A stretch of 64,000 nucleotides of DNA from CAVXGU01 sp963761615. Lineage in GTDB: Bacteria; Acidobacteriota; Vicinamibacteria; Vicinamibacterales; CAVVIG01. Made by a program: the position numbers and the translations under genes. The stretch spans positions 558,001-622,000 of the forward strand of contig CAVXGU010000003.1 of assembly GCA_963761615.1 (NCBI GenBank), in the 5' to 3' direction. Positions 23,045 to 30,882 of this stretch are shown one piece after another (the stretch's first letter is position 1; each line of letters starts with the position of its first letter). Under the pieces are notes generated by a model, which was not told where the DNA came from, searched no databases, and saw only the letters and a list, made by a program, of their open reading frames with translations.

Positions 23045-24074
23045 AGAGCGCGTCGACGCGGGCGAGGCCCGCGTCGCCCATCCGCTTCCGTTCGTCCGGG
23101 CGTTCGAGCAGCCGTACGATGGCGTCGGCCATCGACCGGTGATCGCGGGGCGGCACCAGCACGCCCGTCTCGCCGTCGGCCACCACCTCGGGGATGCCCC
23201 CGGTCCGCGTCGCGACGACGGGCCGCGCGCACGCCATGGCGTCGAGCAGCGAGGTCCCGAGCCCCTCGGTGACCGAGCTCATCGCGAAGATGTCGAAGCT
23301 CTTGATGCAGCCGAGCACGTCGGTGCGGAAGCCGGGCAGAAGGACGTGCTTCTCGAGGCCGTGATCGCGCACCTGCCGCTCGAGCGCCTCGCGCAGCTCG
23401 CCCTCGCCGAGGATGACGAAGCGCGCATCGGGAATCCGCCGGACCACGAGCTGCGCAGCCTCGATGAGATGGCGCTGGCCCTTGTGCGGCACGAGCGCCG
23501 CGACGTTCCCGACGACGGGGGCCCGATGGGGGAGCCAGAAGGCCTCGTGCACGTCGACGACCGGCGCGGCCGCGACGTGCTCGACGTCGATGCCCTCGTG
23601 CACGGTCACCGTACGCGCCTCGGGCACGCCGTCTTCGAGCAGCATCCGTCGAATGGCCTCCGAGGCGGCGATGAAGCAGTCGACCTGGCGGTACTTCCAC
23701 CGGGAGAACGAGTTGCCCTTGAGGTGGAAGTCGACGCGGCGCGACGCCACGAGCGGCGGGGCGGCGGCCGCGCCGGCCATCGACAGCGCCAGCGCGGCCA
23801 TCGCGATGCCGTGGGGGTCGTGCGCGTGCACGACGTCGGGTTGCAGGCGCCGGATCACGCGCGCCAGGCGCCACGCGGCCGTGAGGTCCATCTCGGTCCG
23901 GGGCGCCAGCGGCACCAGCTCGAGGCCCTCCGCGGCCCGGCGCCGCAGCTCGCCGCCCGGGTGCGCGACCAGGGACGCCCGCTGCCCGATTGCACGCAGC
24001 CCGTTGACGGTCAGGAGCACCTGGTTCTGCCCGCCGCGCCACGTCCGGGCCGTGTCGATGTGCAGCGAGAACAT
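22944..24074 (-). CDS. Glycosyltransferase family 4
   Basis: A 376-residue GT-B enzyme. The N-terminal domain opens FSLHIDTARTWRGGQNQVLL, with HAHDPHG (about residue 80). The C-terminal nucleotide-sugar domain has VGNVAALVPHKGQRHLIEA and SSVTEGLGTSLLDAMACARP, the GT4 donor motif. It probably adds a hexose in lipopolysaccharide or a similar glycan, given the WaaE-like partner upstream. The ATG at 24074 gives a normal GT4 start; a start at 24134 would translate a heptamer-repeat tract. No Shine-Dalgarno is evident. The C-terminal tail overlaps the convergent TIGR02757 gene. Confidence 0.85.
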   Translation of the reverse strand: MFSLHIDTARTWRGGQNQVLLTVNGLRAIGQRASLVAHPGGELRRRAAEGLELVPLAPRTEMDLTAAWRLARVIRRLQPDVVHAHDPHGIAMAALALSMAGAAAAPPLVASRRVDFHLKGNSFSRWKYRQVDCFIAASEAIRRMLLEDGVPEARTVTVHEGIDVEHVAAAPVVDVHEAFWLPHRAPVVGNVAALVPHKGQRHLIEAAQLVVRRIPDARFVILGEGELREALERQVRDHGLEKHVLLPGFRTDVLGCIKSFDIFAMSSVTEGLGTSLLDAMACARPVVATRTGGIPEVVADGETGVLVPPRDHRSMADAIVRLLERPDERKRMGDAGLARVDALFTVERMVAGTAAVYARVAGTRHATDTARRPAGD

Positions 24075-24079
24075 GCTGT

Positions 24080-24128
24080 GGGCCCCGGGCCCCGGGCGCC
24101 GGGCGCCGGGTGCCGGGTGTTGGGTGCT
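24080..24128. repeat. Tandem heptamer repeat, unit GGGYGCC
   Basis: Seven consecutive 7-base units on the plus strand: GGGCCCC twice, GGGCGCC twice, then GGGTGCC, GGGTGTT and GGGTGCT. It fills the gap between the two glycosyltransferase genes, immediately upstream of the GT4 start at 24074. Confidence 0.8.
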
Positions 24129-24137
24129 CGGCACGCG

Positions 24138-24905
24138 TCAGGGTGTCGGCGTGCGGGTCCGCCGCTGCAGCTCCCAGAGCTTGGCGAACTTCAGGAGCAC
24201 GTAGTGCGCGTTCATCGCCGAGATGATAAGCCCGGGCGCCCCGTCCCTGATCCCGCCCCGGATCAGATAGTTGCGGAGGAAGGCCAGCGGCGGGTGCGCG
24301 ATCAGATCGACCAGGTTCGCCCGTCGGCCCTGCTGGCTCATCTCGCGGGCCGCGTAGGTGGAGTAGCGGTCGATGGTCTCGAGGTGATCGGAGATGTCGC
24401 CGTAGGCGTAGTGCTGGAGCTCCCCGCGCAGGCGGCCGACCGATCCGTCCACGGCGACCGACTCGTGCACCAGCCGCTCCTGCCAGCGCGCCGTGCGCCG
24501 GTCGTAGAGGCGCAGCTGCGGGTCGGGGTACCAGTCCGTCGATCGGATCCAGCGCCCGAGGTGCCAGGTCACGCGGGGGATGCGATAGCCCGCGCGGTCG
24601 GGACGCTCGGCCGTGAGCGTGCGCCGGATCTCGGCGGCGAGCTCCGGGGTCACCCGTTCGTCCGCATCGAGCGAGAGGATCCAGTCGTGAGAGGCGATCG
24701 ACGCCGCGTAGTTCTTCTGGGCGGCATAGCCGGGCCAGTCGCGCACCTCCACGCGATCCGTGTACCGACGCGCGATTGCCGTCGTGTCGTCGGTGCTGCC
24801 CGCGTCGACGACCAGCACCTCGTCGGCCCAGGCGACCGACTCGAGGGCGGCGCCGATGTCGCCGGCCTCGTTCTTCGTGATGACCGTGACCGACAGCTTC
24901 GGCAC
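24138..24905 (-). CDS. Glycosyltransferase family 2 (WaaE/KdtX-like)
   Basis: A 255-residue GT-A enzyme. N-terminal LSVTVITKNEAGDIGAALES, the DAGSTDDT stretch and the metal-binding LDADERVTPE are visible. The following TWHLGRWIRSTDWYPDPQLRLYDRR and VHESVAV regions match WaaE-type LPS inner-core glycosyltransferases. It is probably cytoplasmic and membrane-associated. The GTG at 24905 gives the normal family N-terminus; there is no Shine-Dalgarno, but TACACT (24918-24913) is seven bases upstream, suggesting a leaderless transcript. First of two glycosyltransferase genes. Confidence 0.86.
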   Translation of the reverse strand: MPKLSVTVITKNEAGDIGAALESVAWADEVLVVDAGSTDDTTAIARRYTDRVEVRDWPGYAAQKNYAASIASHDWILSLDADERVTPELAAEIRRTLTAERPDRAGYRIPRVTWHLGRWIRSTDWYPDPQLRLYDRRTARWQERLVHESVAVDGSVGRLRGELQHYAYGDISDHLETIDRYSTYAAREMSQQGRRANLVDLIAHPPLAFLRNYLIRGGIRDGAPGLIISAMNAHYVLLKFAKLWELQRRTRTPTP

Positions 24906-24912
24906 GGGGCGG

Positions 24913-24918
24913 AGTGTA
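24913..24918 (-). promoter_or_regulatory. Predicted leaderless -10 box before the GT2 gene
   Basis: TACACT on the minus strand ends seven bases before the GTG at 24905, which would put the first transcribed base at or next to the start codon. No ribosome-binding site lies between. Confidence 0.4.
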
Positions 24919-24922
24919 GCAC

Positions 24923-26557
24923 CTACGGCGTGGTGTTGAGCGGCACCTCCTGCACCGCGTCGTAGTCCACGAGCGACTTGTTGTAGTCGGAAATCGCCTG
25001 GACTTCGGTCGTGCGCGCGAGCGCCAGGTCGCGCTGGGCCTGGATCACCTCGAAGTTCGTGGACAGTCCGGCGGCGAACTTCTTCTGTTCGGCGTCGAGC
25101 TTCTGTTCCTGGAGGACGCGCGCGGCGCGCGCCGCGTCGACCCGCTTCTGGTTGGTCTCGACCTGCCGCGCGGCGTCGCGCACCTGGGTCGCGACCTGCA
25201 GTTCGAGGTTCTTCAGGCTGGTCTGGGCCTGCTGGTTCTCGAGGCGGGCGCGGGCCAGGTTGGCTTCGGCGGTGCTCATGCCGAGCGGATAGCCGAAGGA
25301 CACGCCGAAGGACCACGTCGGAAACGCGTTGCTGAACACGTCGCCCAGGACCGATCCGAACCCGGCCTGCGACAGCACCGTGCGCGAGGGCAGGGGGCCG
25401 CCGCCGCCGATCGACGCGAGATCGACGGGCTGCAGCTGCGAGCCGCCGATGCCGTAGGCCGAGTAGTTGACCGTCGCGCTCACGTCGGGCCGCAGCTGAT
25501 CCTGCATGTAGTCGATGCTGACGTCGTTCTGCTGCAGTCCGTTCTTGGCCTCGCGCAGGTCGGTGCGCGTCGCCAGCGCGTGCTGGATTGCCGCGTCGAC
25601 GTCCAGGTTCTGGTTCTCGAAGGCGACCGTGTCGGTCGGTTGGATCTGGATCTGCCAGAAGTTCGGGCTGTCGGGATCGAAGATGAGCGCGCGCAGGCGA
25701 TCCTGGGCGCTCGAGATCGCCGCCTCGGCGACGATGACGTTCTGTTCGTTGCTGGCGACCTCGGCCTGCGCCTGGACGATGTCGATCGGCGCCATCGTGC
25801 CGACGTTGACGCGCTTCTGGTTGTCGCTCAGGTTCTGCTGCGACAGCGCCAGGGACTGCTTGGTCGCGGCCAGGTTGTTGATCGCGTACGCGAGGTCCCA
25901 GTACGCATTCTTCACGTTGCGGGTCGTCTGCGCGATGACCCCCTCGAGCTGGATGTCCGACAGGTCGCGGAGCTTCCTGTTGAGCGAGACCTGCTCGCGG
26001 ATCGAGTCGATGCGGAAGTTGCGCAGCAGCGGTTGCGTGTAGCTGACCGCGAAGGTGCTCTGCAGCTCAGGGCTGAAGTTGTTGAAGATGTTCGTGGTGG
26101 TCTGCCGCGAGTTGCGCCAGCTCGCCTGATACGAACCGCCCCACGGCAGCGTCTGGGACATGCCCAGCGACGTGTTCAGCGTGCCCGTCTGGCTGTTCGG
26201 CGCGAACGTCGACGTCGCCGGGGTGCTCTGGCTCTGCCGGTTCAGGGACGAGGTCAGGTTCGGGGCCCAGCCCGACCGCGCCTGCGAGATCGCGACGTCC
26301 TGGATCTGGGGCACCAGGCGCTCGAGGCGGATGCCGAGGTTGTCCTGCAGCGCGAGCTGCACGGCCTCGTCCACCGTCAGGGGACGCACCTCGCCTCCCT
26401 GGCCGGACGTCTGGCCCGTGGCCTGTCCGGCGGCCGCCGCGGACTGCGCCACGCTGTCGAGCAGCGACGGCGGCGCCTGGGCCGAGACGGGCCGTACCGG
26501 GACGAGACAGGCGGCCGCGGCCAGGCTCATGACGAACGAAATTCTGGGCTGACGCAT
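24923..26557 (-). CDS. TolC-family outer-membrane efflux protein
   Basis: A 544-residue exported protein with a signal peptide (MRQPRISFVMSLAAAACLVP, cleavage after VSA). A TolC/OEP fold follows: LTVDEAVQLALQDNLGIRLERL, long amphipathic helices (for example residues 270-310 and 440-520) and beta segments. Such proteins form outer-membrane channels for tripartite efflux or secretion; no inner-membrane or adaptor partner is adjacent. The ATG at 26557 is chosen for AGGAG seven bases upstream; an ATG at 26581 would add eight residues ahead of the signal peptide. Divergent from pyrE. Confidence 0.88.
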   Translation of the reverse strand: MRQPRISFVMSLAAAACLVPVRPVSAQAPPSLLDSVAQSAAAAGQATGQTSGQGGEVRPLTVDEAVQLALQDNLGIRLERLVPQIQDVAISQARSGWAPNLTSSLNRQSQSTPATSTFAPNSQTGTLNTSLGMSQTLPWGGSYQASWRNSRQTTTNIFNNFSPELQSTFAVSYTQPLLRNFRIDSIREQVSLNRKLRDLSDIQLEGVIAQTTRNVKNAYWDLAYAINNLAATKQSLALSQQNLSDNQKRVNVGTMAPIDIVQAQAEVASNEQNVIVAEAAISSAQDRLRALIFDPDSPNFWQIQIQPTDTVAFENQNLDVDAAIQHALATRTDLREAKNGLQQNDVSIDYMQDQLRPDVSATVNYSAYGIGGSQLQPVDLASIGGGGPLPSRTVLSQAGFGSVLGDVFSNAFPTWSFGVSFGYPLGMSTAEANLARARLENQQAQTSLKNLELQVATQVRDAARQVETNQKRVDAARAARVLQEQKLDAEQKKFAAGLSTNFEVIQAQRDLALARTTEVQAISDYNKSLVDYDAVQEVPLNTTP

Positions 26558-26656
26558 GATGAGACTCCTGCAGAACGACACGCGGATTGGGACTCGATCG
26601 AGCTTCCCCTAGTAGACGTCAGGTGGGAGGGTTCGGTTCGCGCCGGCCGCGAATTG

Positions 26657-26662
26657 TATACT
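26657..26662 (+). promoter_or_regulatory. Predicted leaderless -10 box of pyrE
   Basis: TATACT ends eight bases before the GTG of pyrE at 26671, with no Shine-Dalgarno between. On the opposite strand TACAAT (26658-26653) overlaps it and could serve the divergent TolC-family gene. Confidence 0.45.
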
Positions 26663-26670
26663 AGCCCGTC

Positions 26671-27267
26671 GTGAAGCCACACGCCGCGCCGTCACGCGAG
26701 GATCTGCTCGACGTCTTCCGCCGATCGGGAGCCTTGCTCGACGGGCACTTCCGGCTGTCCTCCGGTCTCCACAGTCCCGGCTACCTGCAGTGCGCCCTGG
26801 TCCTCCAGCATCCCGACCGCGCCGAGCAGCTCGGCCGCGCGCTGGCCGCCCGCGCCGTCGACCTGCGGCCGACCGTCGTGCTGTCGCCGGCGCTCGGCGG
26901 GCTGATCATCGGACACGAGGTGGGGCGCGCCCTCGGCGTCCGCGCCATCTTCGCCGAGCGGGTGGACGGCGCGCTGACCCTGCGGCGCGGCTTCACGCTC
27001 GGAGAGAGCGACCGCGTCCTCGTGGTCGAGGACGTGATCACGACCGGAGGGTCCACGAAGGAGACGATGCAAGTCGCTCGAGCGGCCGGCGCCCAGGTCG
27101 TCGGCGCGGCGTCCATCGTCGATCGGACCGGCGGCACGCCGGCCTTCGACGCGCCCTATGTCGCCCTCCTCGAGGTGGCGCTGCCCGCCTACGAGCCCGA
27201 CCGGTGTCCGCTCTGCGCGAAAGGGCTGCCCGTCGTCAAGCCCGGCTCGCGTCCGGTGGTGGCGTGA
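26671..27267 (+). CDS. pyrE: Orotate phosphoribosyltransferase
   Basis: A 198-residue enzyme converting orotate and PRPP to OMP. The PRPP loop is VLVVEDVITTGGSTKETM (about residues 113-130); orotate-binding features include LSSGLHSPGYLQC. A C-terminal CPLC pair resembles cysteine-bearing PyrE forms in other phyla. The GTG at 26671 is preceded by a TATACT box rather than a ribosome site. It heads a plus-strand run with truA, uppS, cdsA, dxr and rseP. Separated from the other pyr genes. Confidence 0.94.
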   Translation: MKPHAAPSREDLLDVFRRSGALLDGHFRLSSGLHSPGYLQCALVLQHPDRAEQLGRALAARAVDLRPTVVLSPALGGLIIGHEVGRALGVRAIFAERVDGALTLRRGFTLGESDRVLVVEDVITTGGSTKETMQVARAAGAQVVGAASIVDRTGGTPAFDAPYVALLEVALPAYEPDRCPLCAKGLPVVKPGSRPVVA

Positions 27268-27268
27268 G

Positions 27269-28063
27269 GTGCCCGCGTTCAAGCTCGTCGTGGCCTACGA
27301 CGGGACCGACTTCGTAGGCTGGCAGCGCCAGGCGTCCGGCACCTCCATCCAGGGTCTTCTCGAACAGGCGCTCGGCGACCTCGACGGACGACCCGTCGTC
27401 GTCACGGGCGCCGGACGCACGGACGCGGGCGTGCACGCTTTCGGCCAGGTCGCCGGCTGCACGATCCGGAGGGACCTGGACCCCGCGGCGCTGGTCCGCG
27501 CGCTCGACGCGCGGTTGCCGGCCGCCGTGCGCGTCGTCTCGGCGCGGGTGGTCCCGCCCGGCTTCCACGCGCGCTTCGACGCCCGCGCGAAGACCTACCG
27601 CTACCAGATCTGGAACGGCGAGGTGATGGATCCGATGCTGCGGCGCGTCGCCTGGCACGCGCCGGGACCGCTCGACGTGCCCGCGATGGCGGCCGCCGCG
27701 CGGCTGCTCGTGGGGCGCCACGACTTCGCCGCGTTCCAGTCCACGGGCAGCGACGTCGCGTCGACCGAACGCGAGCTGGCGGCGTCGAGCGTCGCCGAGT
27801 GCGGCCGCCCGGCGTTGTCCTCATGTCCCGGCCGGATCGTCGCCTACGACGCGACCGGCGACGGCTTCCTGCGGCACATGGTGCGGGCCATCGCGGGCTC
27901 GCTCGTGGAGGTGGGACGCGGCCGGCGGCCGCCGGAGTGGATGGCCGACGCGCTGGCCTCGCGGGCGCGCGATCGGGCGGGCCCCACGCTGCCCGCGCAC
28001 GGGCTGGTCCTCGTGTCCGTGCGGTACGAGGACGACCTTGCGGCGCCTGCTAACGCCCAGTAG
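27269..28063 (+). CDS. truA: tRNA pseudouridine(38-40) synthase TruA
   Basis: A 264-residue enzyme that isomerises uridines 38-40 in tRNA anticodon arms. The catalytic aspartate is Asp52 in GAGRTDAGVHAFGQ. Substrate-binding AKTYRYQIWN, the HDFAAFQSTGS region and GDGFLRHMVRAIAGSLVEVG are conserved. The GTG at 27269 follows the pyrE stop by one base and gives the usual PAFKLVVAYDGTDFVGWQRQ start. Upstream in-frame starts would read through pyrE. Confidence 0.95.
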   Translation: MPAFKLVVAYDGTDFVGWQRQASGTSIQGLLEQALGDLDGRPVVVTGAGRTDAGVHAFGQVAGCTIRRDLDPAALVRALDARLPAAVRVVSARVVPPGFHARFDARAKTYRYQIWNGEVMDPMLRRVAWHAPGPLDVPAMAAAARLLVGRHDFAAFQSTGSDVASTERELAASSVAECGRPALSSCPGRIVAYDATGDGFLRHMVRAIAGSLVEVGRGRRPPEWMADALASRARDRAGPTLPAHGLVLVSVRYEDDLAAPANAQ

Positions 28064-28066
28064 AAT
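28061..28066 (+). promoter_or_regulatory. Possible internal -10 box before uppS
   Basis: TAGAAT overlaps the truA stop codon and would start a transcript about 18 bases before the uppS ATG. A GAGGAAG ribosome site is at 28079-28085. No convincing -35 box is seen. Confidence 0.3.
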
Positions 28067-28091
28067 CGCTATTTACAGCGAGGAAGCGTGA

Positions 28092-28883
28092 ATGTCGCTT
28101 GAGCAGCTCCTGGCGAAGATTCCGCCGGGATCGGCCGACGAAGCGCTGGCACAGCAGATCCACTTCGACCAGCTTCCCGCGCACGTGGCCATCATCATGG
28201 ATGGGAACGGGCGCTGGGCGGCCCAGCGCCACCTGCCGCGGGTGGAGGGGCATCGTGCGGGCATCGACTCGGTCCGCGACGTGGTGGAGACCTCGGCGCG
28301 CCTGGGGATCGAGGTCCTCACGCTGTACGCCTTCTCGGTCGAGAACTGGAAACGTCCGCGCGCGGAAGTGAACACGCTGATGACGCTGCTCAAGCGTTAC
28401 CTCCGCCTGGAGCTGAACACGCTGCTCTCCAACAACATCCGCTTCCAGGTGGTCGGGCGCCGCGAGGAGCTGTCGCCCGACGTGCGGAGCGAGCTGGACG
28501 CCGCCATCGCGCGCACCGACGCCAACACGGGCATGCTCTTCAACATCGCCCTGAACTATGGCGGCCGCGCCGAGATCGTCGATGCCGCGCGGCGCGCCAT
28601 CGTGGAGGGCATCCCCCCCGACGAGCTCGACGAGCGGCGGTTCGGCGAGCTGCTCTACACGGCCGGAGAGCCCGATCCGGACCTGCTCATCCGCACGAGC
28701 GGGGAGATGCGCGTCAGCAACTTCCTCCTGTGGCAGATCGCCTACGCGGAGATCTGGGTCACCGAGACGCTGTGGCCCGACTTCCGCCGGCGCCACCTGC
28801 TCGAGGCGCTCGTCGCTTACCAGAAGCGCGACCGGCGGTACGGCGGGATCAAGCCGTCCCCGGTGGTCCTCAGCGCCAAGTGA
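28092..28883 (+). CDS. uppS: Undecaprenyl diphosphate synthase (cis-prenyltransferase)
   Basis: A 263-residue enzyme building the C55 lipid carrier for peptidoglycan and LPS. The catalytic aspartate is Asp37 in IIMDGNGRWA. LTLYAFSVENWKRP, LNYGGRAEI and LIRTSGEMRVSNFLLWQIAYAE are the family motifs. The ATG at 28092 has GAGGAAG just upstream. Its stop overlaps the cdsA start (GTGA), the common uppS-cdsA-dxr-rseP order. Confidence 0.96.
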   Translation: MSLEQLLAKIPPGSADEALAQQIHFDQLPAHVAIIMDGNGRWAAQRHLPRVEGHRAGIDSVRDVVETSARLGIEVLTLYAFSVENWKRPRAEVNTLMTLLKRYLRLELNTLLSNNIRFQVVGRREELSPDVRSELDAAIARTDANTGMLFNIALNYGGRAEIVDAARRAIVEGIPPDELDERRFGELLYTAGEPDPDLLIRTSGEMRVSNFLLWQIAYAEIWVTETLWPDFRRRHLLEALVAYQKRDRRYGGIKPSPVVLSAK

Positions 28884-29680
28884 CCCGCATCGCCAGCGGC
28901 GCGGTCCTGGTGGCGCTCGCCGTGGGCGCGGTGTTCTTCGCGCCCGCGACGCTGTTCGAGGCCGTCGCGGCCGGCCTCGTGCTGGCGGCGACGCTCGAGC
29001 TCGCGGGGATCTCCCGGACCGACGACGCCAGCGTGGCAGAGTGGCCGGCGGTGGCGGCCGCGCTCGCGACGTTCGTGGCGTTCGTGAGCGTCAACGCCAC
29101 CAACAGCGGCTCGGTGCCGCCGGAGATCGTCCTGCTCCTCGCGCTCGTGGGGATCGGCGTCGTGACGCTGGTGGGCTGGGACGGCGGGCCTCACGCGACG
29201 GCGCGGGCGGCCTCGTCCCTCTTCCCGAGCCTGTACCTGGCCCTGCCAATCGGCGCGCTGGTCATCATCCGCGAGACGCGCGGACCGTGGGCGTTGTTCC
29301 TGCTGATGTTCACCGTCATGGTGAGCGACACGGCGCAGTACTACACCGGCCGCCTCCTGGGCCGGCGGCCCCTGGCGCCGTCCGTCAGCCCGAAGAAGAC
29401 GATCGAGGGAGCCATCGGCGGCTTCGTGTTCGGTACCGCGGCGATGGCGATTGCCGGCGGCTGGTGGCTGCCCCGGATGACGCTCCCCTGGCGCGTCGTC
29501 GTCGGTGCCCTGGTCGTCGCCCTCGGCGTGCTCGGCGACCTCTTCGAGTCGATGCTGAAGCGGAGCGCGCACGTCAAGGACAGCTCGCACCTGATTCCCG
29601 GCCACGGCGGCGTGCTCGATCGCATCGACGCGCTGCTGTTCGCGGCCCCGGTGTACTACGTGCTCCTGCGATACCTCTGA
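28880..29680 (+). CDS. cdsA: Phosphatidate cytidylyltransferase
   Basis: A 266-residue integral membrane enzyme making CDP-diacylglycerol from phosphatidate and CTP. It has about seven hydrophobic segments and the family signature near the C-terminus, KRSAHVKDSSHLIPGHGG then VLDRIDALLF. The conserved VSDTAQYYTGRLLGRRPLAPSVSPKKT is also present. The GTG at 28880 overlaps the uppS stop. Dxr follows nine bases downstream. Confidence 0.94.
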   Translation: MTRIASGAVLVALAVGAVFFAPATLFEAVAAGLVLAATLELAGISRTDDASVAEWPAVAAALATFVAFVSVNATNSGSVPPEIVLLLALVGIGVVTLVGWDGGPHATARAASSLFPSLYLALPIGALVIIRETRGPWALFLLMFTVMVSDTAQYYTGRLLGRRPLAPSVSPKKTIEGAIGGFVFGTAAMAIAGGWWLPRMTLPWRVVVGALVVALGVLGDLFESMLKRSAHVKDSSHLIPGHGGVLDRIDALLFAAPVYYVLLRYL

Positions 29681-29688
29681 GCGCGCGG

Positions 29689-30882
29689 ATGCGACCACAC
29701 ACCCCCGGCACGAAGCGGATCGCGATCCTGGGCTCGACCGGTTCGATCGGCCGGAGCGCCCTGGACGTGGTGGACGCGCACCCCGGTCGCCTGGAAGTGG
29801 TGGGTCTGGCGGCCGGCGAGAACACGGAACGGTTCGCCGAACAGGTGGCGCGGTATCGCCCCTCCACGGTGGCGATGGCCACGGCGGCGGCCGTCGATCG
29901 ACTGCGGGCCGCCGGGCTGCCGGCGGGCGTGACGGTCGCCGGCGCGGGGCGCGACGGACTCGTCGCCGTGGCGACGCGGCCCGACGTCGACATCGTCCTG
30001 TGCGCCTCGTCGGGGACCGATGGCCTCGAGGCCGTGCTGGCGGCCATCGAGCACGGCAAGACCCTGGCCCTCGCCAACAAGGAGGTGCTGGTGATGGCCG
30101 GCGGGCTGGTGTCGGAGGCCGCGCGGGCGAAAGGCGTGGAGATCCTGCCCGTCGACAGCGAGCACAACGCGATTCACCAGTGCCTGCACGGGCGGAGGCC
30201 CGAGGAGCTGAAGCGTCTCGTGCTCACCGCCTCGGGCGGCCCGTTCCGGGGACGACCGTGGTCGGAGCTCGCGCGGGTGACCGCCGCGGAGGCGCTCCGG
30301 CATCCGACCTGGCGGATGGGGCGCAAGATCACGATCGATTCGGCCACGCTCATGAACAAGGGCCTCGAGGTGATCGAGGCCCGCTGGCTGTTCGGCGTGG
30401 GCGCCGACCGCATCGACGTCGTGGTCCACCCGCAGAGCGTCGTGCACTCGCTCGTGGAGCTCGTGGACGGCTCGATGATCGCGCAGCTCGGCGTGACCGA
30501 CATGCGGCTGCCCATTCAGTACGCCTTCTCGTACCCCGAGCGCTGGGAGAGCCCGCTGCCGTCCCTCGACTTGGCCGCGGCGGGACGCCTGGAGTTCGCG
30601 CCGCCCGACGGGCGCGCGTTTCCGTGTCTCGGCCTCGCGTATCGCGCGCTCGAGGCCGAGCGCAGCCTCCCGGTGGTGCTCAACGCGGCCAACGAGGTGG
30701 CGGTGGCGCGCTTTCTCGCCGGTCAACTGGGATTCACGGATATTCCACATGTCATCGAGGCGACGATGGATGCGCACCGCGCCGCCGACGTGACGACGCT
30801 GGCGGCCGTGCGCGCCGTCGACGCCTGGGCGCGCGGCCACGCCGAAGCCGCAGCCCGCGAGGTAGAATCGAAGGCGAGATGA
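29689..30882 (+). CDS. dxr: 1-deoxy-D-xylulose 5-phosphate reductoisomerase
   Basis: A 397-residue NADPH enzyme of the MEP isoprenoid pathway. The NADPH-binding ILGSTGSIGRSALDV is at about residues 12-26. ALANKEVLVMAGG, PVDSEHNAIHQCL (metal-binding Asp/Glu), LTASGGPFRG and ATLMNKGLEVIEA are the active-site motifs. It supplies the precursors used by UppS. The ATG at 29689 has only a weak ribosome site. The stop overlaps the rseP start (ATGA). Confidence 0.96.
   Translation: MRPHTPGTKRIAILGSTGSIGRSALDVVDAHPGRLEVVGLAAGENTERFAEQVARYRPSTVAMATAAAVDRLRAAGLPAGVTVAGAGRDGLVAVATRPDVDIVLCASSGTDGLEAVLAAIEHGKTLALANKEVLVMAGGLVSEAARAKGVEILPVDSEHNAIHQCLHGRRPEELKRLVLTASGGPFRGRPWSELARVTAAEALRHPTWRMGRKITIDSATLMNKGLEVIEARWLFGVGADRIDVVVHPQSVVHSLVELVDGSMIAQLGVTDMRLPIQYAFSYPERWESPLPSLDLAAAGRLEFAPPDGRAFPCLGLAYRALEAERSLPVVLNAANEVAVARFLAGQLGFTDIPHVIEATMDAHRAADVTTLAAVRAVDAWARGHAEAAAREVESKAR

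Noticed and set aside
24080..24128. CRISPR-like array
   Set aside because: The units are 7 bases with no spacers; it is a simple tandem repeat.
22980..24965. Very long plus-strand open frame opposite two glycosyltransferases
   Set aside because: Antisense to genes with clear GT motifs and no coding features of its own.
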